From Conidiobolus incongruus B7586 (lineage: Eukaryota; Entomophthoromycota; Entomophthoromycetes; Entomophthorales; Conidiobolaceae), in the NCBI GenBank assembly GCA_000697335.1, contig JNEM01007204.1, positions 1-16,009 on the forward strand: a stretch of DNA of 16,009 nt. The letters are read 5' to 3'. The position numbers and the translations under genes are program-made. The notes beneath the pieces are model-generated. The model saw nothing but the letters and a program-made list of their open reading frames with translations, had not been told where the DNA came from and ran no database searches. The stretch's first letter is position 1. Every line of letters starts with the position of its first letter. This document shows, piece after piece, positions 1 to 10,477 of this stretch.

Positions 1-3000
1 ATTTATTAAATTTATTTAGAATATATTTAATATTTAATTATTTATAAAATAATATTTTTCATTTTTTTATTAATTTATAACAAAGTTATTTGGTTGAAAA
101 TATCTTTGTTATAAAATAATATTTAAGAAATTTTTTCAAATATTTTATTTATTAAAATACATATTATATTATCAATTTATATTTTTTTAAATATTTTATA
201 AAATAAGTAACTATATAATTATACTATTGGTTTTCATGTTGATCAAATATAGTAAAAAATCTATATTAATCTAAGTATTTTTATATACAATAATCATTTT
301 AACTAAAATTTTATAATATTTATAAATAGTAGTTATATTATATTTAACAGGATTTTCATTGAAATAAATGTTTTGTCTAATATTGCAAAAATCTAATTTA
401 CTTATTAGACGAATCAAACTGTTAGATATTAGTATAATACGATGTTACTCAAATATTTTTAGCATATTACCTCCTTTCTCCCAAGTTTTATTCCTTAAGA
501 GACCCGTTGCAATATATCTCTATATCAAACTAATTTGACAATAACAACTTGAAAGCCTAAAGAAGGTAATGACCGAAATTTGGCACCAAATAATATAATA
601 TGAAATATTACATAGGATTCGAATTATAAATTATGATACAAAATACCATTTTCACTTTGATTAAAGATTATTAATACAAAGATTAATCGTGGATATAATA
701 ATCCTTAGACAATAACAAAAAATTTGATATAGTGATAGAGGTAAATTTATAAGTTACACTTTTAATATTCCAAATTTTAATAATCAAAATCCATTGATAA
801 TTGTTAAAATATTCTATTTCTCATTGTATAATAATGTATAACATTATTTTTTCATTTTTTGGATATTTTATCGAGATAATGGTTGAAGTTTCTTATAATA
901 AGAGATTTAATGACTATTATAGTAACTATACTGACTTAATTTTGTTAACTTCAAACCATACAACACCACCAATTTGCCAGGTACCTCAATAATAATTTGT
1001 TCAAAATATTTTTCAGCATTAATTAGCCATTCAATATTTACCATAACCCACCAAATTATGCTGTATTCGGATGCTTCCTTGTATTGTACATGACTATAAA
1101 CATATATAATTCACATTTTATACTAACCCCAAATGTACTCTGAACTTTAAATCCCATGTAATTAATTAATTTATTATCCAGCCATAACCCATATCATATC
1201 CTCACAAATTGATTGATGCCAAAACAATTGGTTATGTGAATTGAAAGAATTGGTGGAATTTATATACACATAACAAGTGGTTCTAGTTAATTGGTTAAAT
1301 CTACAGAATTTCATTAAAAATGCTGGATATACTTTGATCATCATATTATTGACTAAATATAAAAAAGACGATATTTTGATTATGTTGAGTAGCCATATCT
1401 AAAATATTTTAAATGTGATCAAATTTAATTAGTCCAGAATTATAATAAATAAGCAAATTATATTATAAAAATATACTACCAATTAATACAATTAATAAAT
1501 TACCTGTTATCTGTAATTGTAATAATAATAAAAAATAATAATTTTTCCAAAATTAGGACTACTCTTTCCTAAATGAAGAAAAATTAACATCCTATCTAAA
1601 AATATTCTAACAATTATTATTAATTAAATAACAAACGCCAACATAATAAATAAAAATAACATTTTTAAAATCTGTCATATTGTTAATAATTTTATAAATA
1701 ATTCGTTTAACATAATAATTTTTTGATAATTCACAATAATTTAACATTATTATTTAATATCCGAATTTATCCCATTTATTAAATCATAAGGTTTTAAAAT
1801 GATTGCAATGATGACTAATTTATAATTTCGAATCCAAAACTTTAATATAGATAATATGTAAGATAATAATTAAAGTGATTAAATGATCAATCTTTTTTCT
1901 TATTAATTATTTTTTTATCAATAATTAAACTTAATTTTTTGATTAAAATATGAATCAGATGATTATTTTTTTAATAAAAATAAAAGCAGTTTTATTTTTG
2001 TTAATTTCAATTTGTTAAAAATTGAATTAGTTCCGTAATTTCCCAAATTAGTAAGGGAGTTGAATAAATAATGGAAATTATTTTTATTTGTTACATAAAT
2101 ATTATCATTAACAAATCATATTATTATCATCATAATTATTATTGTTGTTATTGATCATTAAGATAAGATAATAAAATGAAAAAAGATTTAATAATAATAA
2201 TAATAATAGTGAAATATTTATATATTTATTAATAATTAATAAAAAATGATATTTATTTATATTAAATATAAATTTATAAATATCATTTGAAAATTTAATA
2301 AACAAAATCAAGAAATTAAATGAATTAAGTAATAAATTTTGGAAATTTATTATTTTTAAAAAAGTTATTTTAAGGACTAATTGAATAGATATAAATTATG
2401 AAATCATATTAAGTGGATAAAATAAATAATTTAAATAAATTGGATTTTTTTTTTGTTGAAGTGAGATGAATTGGATAGAATTTTATCCAATTAAATAGAT
2501 GTATAATTTTAATTTAAATTTTTGGAATTAAAGAGGGTGTGGTGAATGAGTATCCTTAATGATTTTTTAATTTACCAGTAAATTAAACTATGATTCAACA
2601 AATTAATCGAATTATAATGAGAAAAAAGTATATGATTGCTAATTATACCTTTCTATGTCAAATAAGTAGTTAAGATCGTCCATCATATTATAGGATAATA
2701 TATCACTTGATGTGATTATTGTGATTCGGAAGGAAATTAATAAAGATCACGATTGGATACTCTTGATAAATATAATTTCATTTAATATTAAAAATTTGAA
2801 TGAAATGAGTTATTAGAGTGGAGATTGGAAGTGATAAATTGTCATCATCAATGGAGGATGGGGCAAAATATAACTCGGAATTGGTAAATTATGAGAGAAT
2901 ATAGTAATGTTATTGCCGAAAAATGAGAAATTTAATAATGGAAATGATTTTTCCTATAATTAAGTTTGACATTTATATTCCATAATGTTATATTTTAATG

Positions 3001-3168
3001 AATATCACATTTTATTATTTTCGATTTTATTCAATATGATGTAAAACTGGGATGAATGTGACACAATAGTTCAACAATAACCATTTCTCTCGGTATTAAT
3101 AAATTGATAACGGGGAGAACAGGGAGAAAGGATGGAGTGGTGATAAGTGAAATAAATTAAAGAATTTG
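1..3168. other. AT-rich left flank without a recognisable gene
   Basis: This stretch is very AT-rich, with many stops in all frames. The longest open frames (801-992 on plus, 2108-2311 on minus) encode low-complexity, Ile/Phe/Asn/Tyr-rich peptides with no domain I recognise. GC is somewhat higher at about 470-600, 960-1300 and 2810-2890, which could be UTR or regulatory DNA. The 960-1300 part holds two copies of a 10-base motif (1041-1050 and 1182-1191) and three ATTGG pentamers. A trinucleotide repeat lies near 2190. No RNA gene or mobile element was recognised. Confidence 0.6.
2189..2208. repeat. (AAT)n microsatellite
   Basis: About six and a half tandem AAT/ATA triplets in AT-rich intergenic DNA. 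It is a simple-sequence repeat with no evident function. Confidence 0.8.
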
Positions 3169-3209
3169 AGGTAACATCATTAATATGGGTAACTTAAATG
3201 ATGTTACCT
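3169..3209. other. Perfect 13-bp inverted repeat downstream of the homeobox gene
   Basis: The left arm (3169-3181, AGGTAACATCATT) and the right arm (3197-3209) are exact reverse complements around a 15-base loop. The arms contain five G/C bases each, unusual for this AT-rich flank. The site lies about 230 bases past the stop codon of the minus-strand homeobox gene, so it could be in the distal 3' UTR, near the transcript end, or form a small structured RNA. No flanking target duplication was found, so a transposon footprint is not supported. Confidence 0.7.
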
Positions 3210-3390
3210 GAATTGCATAGAGTAGTAAAAATAAATGATTGAATTATTAAAATTACCAAAATCAGCAATATATTAATTAAATTATAGTTTTGAATCTATT
3301 GTATAGATGTGAGTTTTTTATGGTCAACAATAAATTTTGAAATATATCTGATCGTTGGTTCATATACACATTAGAATTGATAATTTTGAT

Positions 3391-3410
3391 CTTTTTTCCT
3401 GTGAAAAAAG
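3391..3410 (-). promoter_or_regulatory. 8-bp stem-loop in the probable 3' UTR of the homeobox gene
   Basis: Arms 3391-3398 (CTTTTTTC) and 3403-3410 (GAAAAAAG) are exact complements around the four-base loop CTGT. It begins 30 bases after the homeobox stop codon. In the transcript it would put a U-run and an A-run in one stem. A role in mRNA stability or 3' end formation is an inference; a chance AT-rich hairpin is also possible. Confidence 0.45.
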
Positions 3411-3440
3411 GATTCAGAATATCTGCTGGAGCTAGACATG

Positions 3441-4619
3441 TTAAGATAGCTTATCCAATCCGAGCTCTTTGATGGATGGCAGGGGGTTTAATTTGGCAGA
3501 TGAAGGAATGTTAAAGTGGGAGGAACTGGGTGATTCCAGACTGTTGCTGTAGGTGTGCGTTGATGGCGAGGGTATTGAGTGTGATTTGGGGAACTGAGAT
3601 GACAGTGGACTGACTAGGGGTCTTGAGTTCAGCGAATTGGCCGAGAGAGGAGTGCGGAGATCCGATACTGCTGACATGGGTGTTGTGGGTGACTGGATAT
3701 TCAATGAATCTCTAAATAGAGATGGTAGTGATGTGAGTCCAGCTGAGTCGAGTGGTGATGGAAGTGCTGAGGAATAGTTGTTGAGAGAACGGGAAGGATG
3801 ATTTGAGATGCGATGATTGGATGGATCACTGGGTGAAAGAATCGGCGGCGAATGGGCAGTGTTAGGGTTGGAGTGTGAGTGAGAAGCAGGAATAGTATAA
3901 GGTGTCACTTTAATAGGTGCAGGAATAAATGTGTTACCTCTGCGATATGACCTACTAGAAAATGTTGAAGGAGGATTGAATTTCATTCCCATGTTAGAAG
4001 ATTCTGGATGTTGGTGTTGGTGTTGGTGTTGATGCTGGTGCTGGTGCTGATGTTGTTGATGACGAGAAGGTTGTGGTGGAGGGTTGGATATGTTGTCATG
4101 CATAGTGACGGGCTCCGTTTGGTTCAATGCAACAAAGTGATATGGATGGGGGTAGAGGTTGACATGGTGAGGAGGTATCATACCTCCGCCTGCATGATGA
4201 TAGAATCTGGGAGCTTGTTGAAGCTGTGCTCTGTTAACTTTAGCACGACGATTTTGAAACCATACCTGAACTTCTCTGTTGGTCATATTTAATTTATTGG
4301 CAAGCTGTTCTCTAACTTCAAAACTGGGAGTGTTGGTTTGTTCAAACATAGCTAATAAATCTACTAATTGCTCCTGTGTGATTCTTTTGCGTTTTGGTCT
4401 ATTATCGACAACTGCAGTGTTGGTTTGAGCAGCTGAGGCTGTTTGTTTGTCAGGTTTTTGCTCAGAGTTACCTGGGTTGGGCTCTGAAGCAGATTCTGGA
4501 CTGCTTGGGACTTGAGGATTCAAAAGGTTAGAAAAGTCCCGATTTGAAGTAGTGGTAGTGTCTGTGGTATTGTCATCTAAACGACTAGGTCTAGAACTAG
4601 CTGGGCGATTATCTTCCAT
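3441..4619 (-). CDS. Homeodomain transcription factor (fungal YOX1/HOY1-like class)
   Basis: A complete, intronless 392-residue protein, probably a nuclear DNA-binding regulator. The homeodomain spans about residues 73-132. Helix 3 has the diagnostic WFQNRR (W120, F121, Q122, N123, R125), corresponding to homeodomain W48, F49, Q50, N51 and R53, and a basic N-terminal arm (PKRKR) precedes it. Q50 with N51 predicts binding to TAATTA/TAATTG-type sites. The N-terminus (1-70) is Ser/Thr/Asn/Pro-rich. Residues 189-204 are eight His-Gln pairs. The C-terminal 180 residues are Ser/Pro-rich with about nine S/T-P sites, plausible CDK or MAPK targets, and end in a conserved-looking LPSIKELGL motif. Outside the homeodomain the protein looks disordered. 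The ATG has AA just upstream and G at +4, and is the first AUG of an otherwise AUG-free leader. The gene is 45-50% GC in a roughly 20% GC setting. Cell-cycle repression as in YOX1 is only a guess from homeodomain similarity. Confidence 0.93.
   Translation of the reverse strand: MEDNRPASSRPSRLDDNTTDTTTTSNRDFSNLLNPQVPSSPESASEPNPGNSEQKPDKQTASAAQTNTAVVDNRPKRKRITQEQLVDLLAMFEQTNTPSFEVREQLANKLNMTNREVQVWFQNRRAKVNRAQLQQAPRFYHHAGGGMIPPHHVNLYPHPYHFVALNQTEPVTMHDNISNPPPQPSRHQQHQHQHQHQHQHQHQHPESSNMGMKFNPPSTFSSRSYRRGNTFIPAPIKVTPYTIPASHSHSNPNTAHSPPILSPSDPSNHRISNHPSRSLNNYSSALPSPLDSAGLTSLPSLFRDSLNIQSPTTPMSAVSDLRTPLSANSLNSRPLVSPLSSQFPKSHSIPSPSTHTYSNSLESPSSSHFNIPSSAKLNPLPSIKELGLDKLS
4008..4055 (-). repeat. Imperfect hexanucleotide repeat encoding (Gln-His)8
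   Basis: Eight tandem Gln-His codon pairs within the homeobox gene (residues 189-204), preceded by another His-Gln. Both CAA and CAG, and both CAC and CAT, are used, so the DNA repeat has diverged while the dipeptide pattern is kept. The reverse strand shows an open Leu/Val/Met-rich shadow frame here, which is not a gene. Confidence 0.9.
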
Positions 4620-4914
4620 TTGGTTATTTATTGTGGCTATTAATGTAATTGGATAGCGTTGAATAATGATACAAGTAGTTAAAGACTGAAGAACTAGAAA
4701 GTGGTGACAAAGAAAAATAGTTGAACAAGTCTAAAGATGAATGAATAACTGTTGAAAAGGTTAACAGAATCGGATAGAATAAAGGAAGTGCAACTCGATC
4801 TAGATGAAAAAGTAGGAACTTTTAAAGAGCAGGGAAGAATAAGGGGGAGTCAATAACTTTTAGTAACTAAACGAGATTTGGTAAGTTATAAAAAATTCTT
4901 GTGAAATTCGATAG
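4620..4914 (-). promoter_or_regulatory. Probable AUG-free 5' leader of the homeobox gene
   Basis: Read on the minus strand, this stretch has no ATG for about 295 bases before the homeobox start, while the plus strand of the same segment has five. It is pyrimidine-rich on the sense strand and much less AT-rich than the deserts. This fits a long 5' untranslated region selected against upstream AUGs. The transcription start is not known. A TATAAAT-like sequence lies just beyond its upstream edge, near 4923-4929. Confidence 0.5.
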
Positions 4915-5400
4915 CATTAAATCATTTATACTTCTTGTTTTCTCACCCTCCCCACCTTAAACATTTAATTTACTAATTTCTCTTTTGAGCCAAATTGCTT
5001 ATAAATTAATTATAACAAGGGGTTTTCAGATCAAAATCCATTAGTCAATCAATTATCAAGAATCCTGCCTTTGTGATTAATATATGCTGCAATATTTGGT
5101 GAAGCACCCAGCAAATTAACTAATCATATTTTACTTTTAAGTTTCTCACCAATTAAATAGCGCTTGGAGTTGAATAAAAGATTTTACTGTAGCCCTGACT
5201 TAATCAATTCTTTGAATTTGGAATTTGTCGCCTAATTCTTTGGATCCTAACTCTTCTTATGACTCCCTCTCATTGGCTGATTGTTATAACTTTATTTAGA
5301 AAGAGATGATTTTCAATATTGCAGAGAAAATTCATCCACCAATCACTCTATCCTATTCCCTCACTTCTTTTCCTTTAACCTGAACAATTAATTTGAAACT
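4915..5400 (-). promoter_or_regulatory. Probable promoter region of the homeobox gene
   Basis: This segment is clearly less AT-rich than the desert beyond 5400. It contains a G-rich, purine-rich block on the sense strand (complement of 4944-4957), a TATAAAT-like element near 4925, a CCAAT pentamer on the minus strand (5272-5276) and one on the plus strand (5339-5343). CCAAT is the core bound by the fungal HAP/CBF complex. Elevated GC ending near 5400 suggests the regulatory region ends there. These are motif matches only; none is proven to act. Confidence 0.35.
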
Positions 5401-6077
5401 TTTTTAGTTTGGAAATTGATTTTTTATAGTGGATATTTTTAATTATATTTTGAATGATTTTTTTTAATTAGGCGGATATTATTTCTCATATAATCAATAG
5501 GAATAAATTTAATTTAGCCCCTTATTAATACTTATATTATTATTATTAACAAAGATCAGTTTTATATGTTTATATTTCACTAATAATTCAACAAGGTTAA
5601 TATATTAAATTGATATATTAATTTATTTAAATGAAAGAGAAGAAATTAATAATTATAAAAATGTCAATCATATCTCTATTAAAATTAATAATTCTAATAA
5701 AAACAACTCCGTATTTGAGTAATATATATCTATCAATATCATTATTATTGAAACTATAAAATATTAAGTTCATTTTCCCCAGTCCTAACAGTTCATTCTC
5801 TCCACAAAATTTAAATTAAAAAATATGGAACAATAATCGATTGAATAGCTGTATTAATCAATAGTTAGCGTGATTATCAGGATAAATTAATTATTATAAA
5901 ATGTGATAATGTTTGAATGATTCATTTGGTATGTTGAAATAATTGAATTTAGTCAATTTATACTATTTATATAATATTACTTTAAATAAATTTATACTAT
6001 ATAATTATTAATTTTTATTTAATAAATATAATATATTTTATGTTTTAAAAATTTAATAATTTTGACCTTTTCCTCAT

Positions 6078-6098
6078 AATTAATTAATTAATTAATTA
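6078..6098. repeat. TAAT tetranucleotide tandem array
   Basis: Five tandem TAAT/AATT units forming overlapping TAATTA palindromes. With the next five bases it makes a 26-base word that recurs exactly at 10920-10945. TAATTA is also the core recognised by Q50 homeodomains, but in DNA this AT-rich a functional reading is weak. Confidence 0.85.
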
Positions 6099-7486
6099 TA
6101 AATTTGATGATTTAATCGATTGACAACTCCAATTAAAAATGATAACCAAAACAATATAAACTGGTAGAGTTAATTACTCTAATAATCATGATATACATAT
6201 ATAAAATAACAGTACTGATGAATTAAAGTTGAAAAATCATATCTTTATTAAGTAAAAAGTATTCTAATATATATCTTAACTAAATTAAAACAGATAAATT
6301 TTATAAATTAAAAAAAATTGATTGATTGGGTAGTTCAATATTGCTAATAAAAGTAAACTAATTGTTGATCTGTGTTAAATCAAAGAGAGTAAAATTTAAT
6401 GTAATATTAAATAGTGAAATAAAATATTCCAAATTTTTAAGGTTAGTAAACAGGATATTTATTAATTTTACTTAGATATATTGGGTTAAATTTACAGGAT
6501 GAAACATTTCATAATATAAAATATATGTGATACGAATCAAAACATCTAAATTATATAGTTAGTTTGATTATTTTAGTTCTTGAATTATCATCCAATCGGT
6601 TAATCATTCTTATTCTTTATTAGATTAAAATGGGATGTAATGCTTTTGTTCAAAAGTATTTGAATTATAAATATCAAATAAATTTTGATCTGATATAGCT
6701 TTAAATTGATTACAACTATATTTTATGATAAAAATTGGTATTAAAACATTGATAATTTTTATATAAACTTGGTAATATGTTTAATATCAATCTAGATTAA
6801 CAATAATTATTAAATGATGCAATATAAAAATAGAAAAGTCAAAAAAATAATTGATTTGAAACCATATCAGATGGTATGTTTGCATAAATATTATTTTAAA
6901 ACCTCATCCATACAACGAGTCAATATCATAATGATAAGTGAAACCAATATAAATCAACATTCACTTTTACAAGTTGAGGTTACAATTTGTTGATTTATTG
7001 GATTAAGGTTTGATTAGTGTTAACGTTTTAGTATTGCATATTCCTGATAGGTTGTACAGTAAAAGTTAAAAATTCCGATAACCTCGTTTGAACAATAATT
7101 CTAGAATATTTACTATTCTAAATCTTTAACAGTTTTTTTTTCATTATCTTTGAAAATAAAAAAAAAAGATATTAAATTTCTCAAATTTATCTTAAATTTG
7201 ACTTGTTTCAAAAATACATGAATATATCGAACAGTTCACTTTATTTATTGCTTTTTCCCAAATATTAGAGACTCAGAGTTTGGATTAAAGGTTCAATTGT
7301 CTTAATATAATTATTCTTCCATAAAATTAACTTTCTAGTCTTTTGAATTTTATGCATAATTTGCATTAAAATTCTCCTTATTTACAATTACTGACCAAAT
7401 AATTTTAAAAAATAATATTGGTTAGTCAATTAGGGAATTTACCAATTTTAGATAATTCGGAATTCTTTTTATTTTTTAATTAATTA

Positions 7487-7567
7487 CCTCAAAATATTAA
7501 TATTAAAAACCTTATAATATTAAAAAATTTTAGTTAATGACTAAAATTTTAATATATTTTTTTGAGG
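7487..7567. other. Imperfect nested inverted repeat
   Basis: An inner perfect 11-bp hairpin (7524-7534 with 7540-7550, five-base loop) sits inside an outer 8-bp pair, CCTCAAAA (7487-7494) with TTTTGAGG (7560-7567). The left half carries about 20 extra bases, so the whole is imperfect. I see no target-site duplication next to the CCTCAAAA ends, so calling it a miniature transposon is not justified. Confidence 0.5.
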
Positions 7568-10477
7568 ATTTTGATTGACAGTTGTTTGTATTTAACAAAG
7601 GTTCTTAGGTTTTTTAATAATTCAATGTATTAAATTAATTTTAGTGTTATAAAATGAGATTAAAATTTAAAAAAGTAACTCATTAACTTTAAAATTCCTA
7701 TAGAATTAAATAAAAATATTTGGTAAAAACTTATATTATTAGAGTTTTATAACAATTGAAAAGAATTGATTAATAGCATGATATTGAGTGTAAATAATAA
7801 TTGTACCACTTTTCTCACATTCAGAAATCTCGGAATTAATTGAAAAAAAAAACTATTAATTTCAAATTTTCATTTCCACAAATAGTTTTAATACCTATAT
7901 AATTGCTTTTTTGTTGCAAATCCTCTCAATATTTAAATACAAGTAAAATTATTAAATCCAAAAAATTTTGCATGATAATTTTGATTGTTGGAAATTAATG
8001 TGCATTTGATTGAGATTCTTTGATTTTGTAGAAAATAGTATGCGGTGTTATACATTATCATTCTCCCATAATGACCATTGGGTATTTCCGTTTAACCCAT
8101 GACCTTGGTTAGATTATCAGGTATTAATTGCAATAATGGAAATAAATTATATTATACCTACATATTAATTAATTATATCATGTACATATATAATATGCAT
8201 TGAATTTAATGGATTGTAGCGATATATTTCATCAATATATCACAATAATATCGATTCCATCCATTTTGATATTTTAATTGATAAATATTAGAATTTATGA
8301 CATTTTTGTTATTCATAATTGGTATATAAGAATCATGCTATCAAAGGTTAAAATTCAACAAATTTTTTTATAGTTTATATCTATTCCTTGGAAAAAGTAT
8401 TCATAGTTTGTGTTATCAATAGCTAATTACGTTTTTTAGCTATAATATATTTCAATATATATCAATTTGTAATATTAATAATTATTTAAAATTGATGTCC
8501 CTTGATTAAATCCAATTGATTAATTCTGATTATATTGTCTAAGGAATATATATAGAATATCTGGTAATGTCCTTCAATATATTTATAATTGCTCATCAAA
8601 TATAATGCCAAAATCTGTTTGTGTATTGTTTCTGATGTCTTCAACATTATTGTGTATAAATAAATTGAATATTTTTATATGAATTAATATAATAATAGAA
8701 CGAAATAATAATGGTTACAAGTTGTGATATTGAGAATAATGATTAAGACTTAAATTAATTGACTATAAAATTTTGAAACGAAATATTCCACTGAATTATT
8801 ATTTATTTAGAATATAATTTGCAAATAATGCTTTTATATTATATTCATTATATATATCACTACAATTTCCAATAAATTAATCATTTTAAAATTGAACTAT
8901 TTCAGCATTTTGATAAGTAAATATCCTTTATTACCATGCAAAGCATTCCAAATATAACAACTTCACCGAAGTACTTCATCAAAAATATCTCTAACTTGAA
9001 TTAATACCGATAGAATCATATTTTATCATTAAATGATGCAAGTTTTATTAAGTTTTTCAACAGTTTAAATCGATTCCAATTGCGGATAATCATACTAAAT
9101 ATTGGAAAATTTTTAGGATATTTGACAATCATCAAGTGAGAAAATGGTGCTTAATATAACTCTGTTGGGATTGTACTATACACGAGTATTGTCATAAGTG
9201 TGATTTTGCATCAGTGTTCAAAACAGAGTATAATATAAATTTTATGAAATGGATTTGTGTAATTTTATAGATATAATATAGAAATATTGGTGATAATACT
9301 ATATAAAAGCATGTCAATTTTGTCTTCAATATTATAATGAATAAATCATTTAAAAAAATTAAACCTCAAGTAAATTTTATAGACTATAAAACTTATCTAT
9401 TCACTGATATGAATAAATCTAATTATCCAATTATTGAACATTATTTAATTTTGTTTAGTAATTATCCACATCTACTTTGAAATTAATCAATACTTTCTTT
9501 AAATATATTTTTTAAAATTAAATTTCGAAGTATTAATTGCATATAATTTTTTCAAACTCTAAGGATTCAGAATGAAAACATTTAATTAATCAATTTTACT
9601 TAATTGTTGATCTATAATAAATACAAAATGCTCAATAATATTTTTGGAATTTGAATATTGATATTGTATTATTTTAATATTTTCAACTATCAGAATCTAA
9701 TTAACATAACAATTAAGGTTTTTAATCAGGCTAAATTCTTAACTCTTATCAAGTCAATTTTATCCTTTTACTTTTATATTAAATCGACTAAAATTTAAAT
9801 ATTAAAAATTTATTCAATATAAAGCTAAATACTTAAACAACTCGAAGATACTATCAAATAGATATTTATTATAAAAAATCTTAACCTTATAATATTGTTA
9901 AACCTTACAATAGAAACAGAATTCGACAATATGATTTAAATAAAATCATTAAATTAATTGTTAAAGTGAAAATTAATCATTTCTTATGTTCGTTATATTA
10001 TTTTTATTATGAATTCAATATCAAATAATCTTAATGATTCCAATAAAATTGAATGATTAATTATATCATCAAATTAATCATTAAATATATGAATTAGATT
10101 ATCAATATAATATTATAAAATGATTCACGTATTATAATAAAGAGGATTGATATGCTAACATAAGGTAGTATAAAAAATGATTAACAATAACCAAAGATTA
10201 AATTATGAAGCCCAATCCTACATATCACTAGTTAACAATAATTGGGAATAGTTGGATTGATTTAAATTAATATTATGAATTTGGTTTTGGTGTCCGGATC
10301 CTGTATTAAATACATATAATAAGCATATATTGAATATAATCGAAAATTAAAATTAATTATCTGTATTGAATCATCGATTCCTTCATCATTTGCCATTAGA
10401 TTAAATCCTAATTGTCTATGCAAATGCAATTTTGAACTATAATTAAAATGATCAATAATAAATAATATTAGTTAAAC

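Larger units (their letters stand above)
5401..10477. other. Gene desert of about 5 kb between the homeobox and coiled-coil genes
   Basis: Very AT-rich DNA, falling to under 10% GC in places, with no open frame long enough to support a gene and no splice-linked exons I could follow. Local features are a TAAT tandem array (6078-6098), an imperfect nested hairpin (7487-7567), and short GC-richer islands near 5770-5810, 6900-7090, 8035-8115, 8930-8985, 9130-9230 and 10280-10310. No tRNA, rRNA, transposon ends or protein remnants were recognised. Confidence 0.6.

Noticed and set aside
612-625. B-box-like TTCGAATCC on the minus strand (another at 1826-1835 on plus)
   Set aside because: No T-arm stem or acceptor stem around either site.
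801-992. 63-codon plus-strand open frame
   Set aside because: Low-complexity composition, no domain, no neighbouring exon; GT and AG ends after it would leave only a 36-base intron and no following frame of note.
2108-2311. 67-codon minus-strand open frame
   Set aside because: Ile/Leu/Asn homopolymer-like translation of AT-rich simple sequence.
4008-4292. 94-codon plus-strand open frame
   Set aside because: Antisense shadow of the homeobox gene; its Leu/Val run is the complement of the Gln-His repeat.
9159-9229. tRNA-like 71-base element closed by an 8-bp stem
   Set aside because: The TTCAAAA near the 3' side abuts the closing stem, leaving no T-arm stem, and no D or anticodon arm can be drawn.
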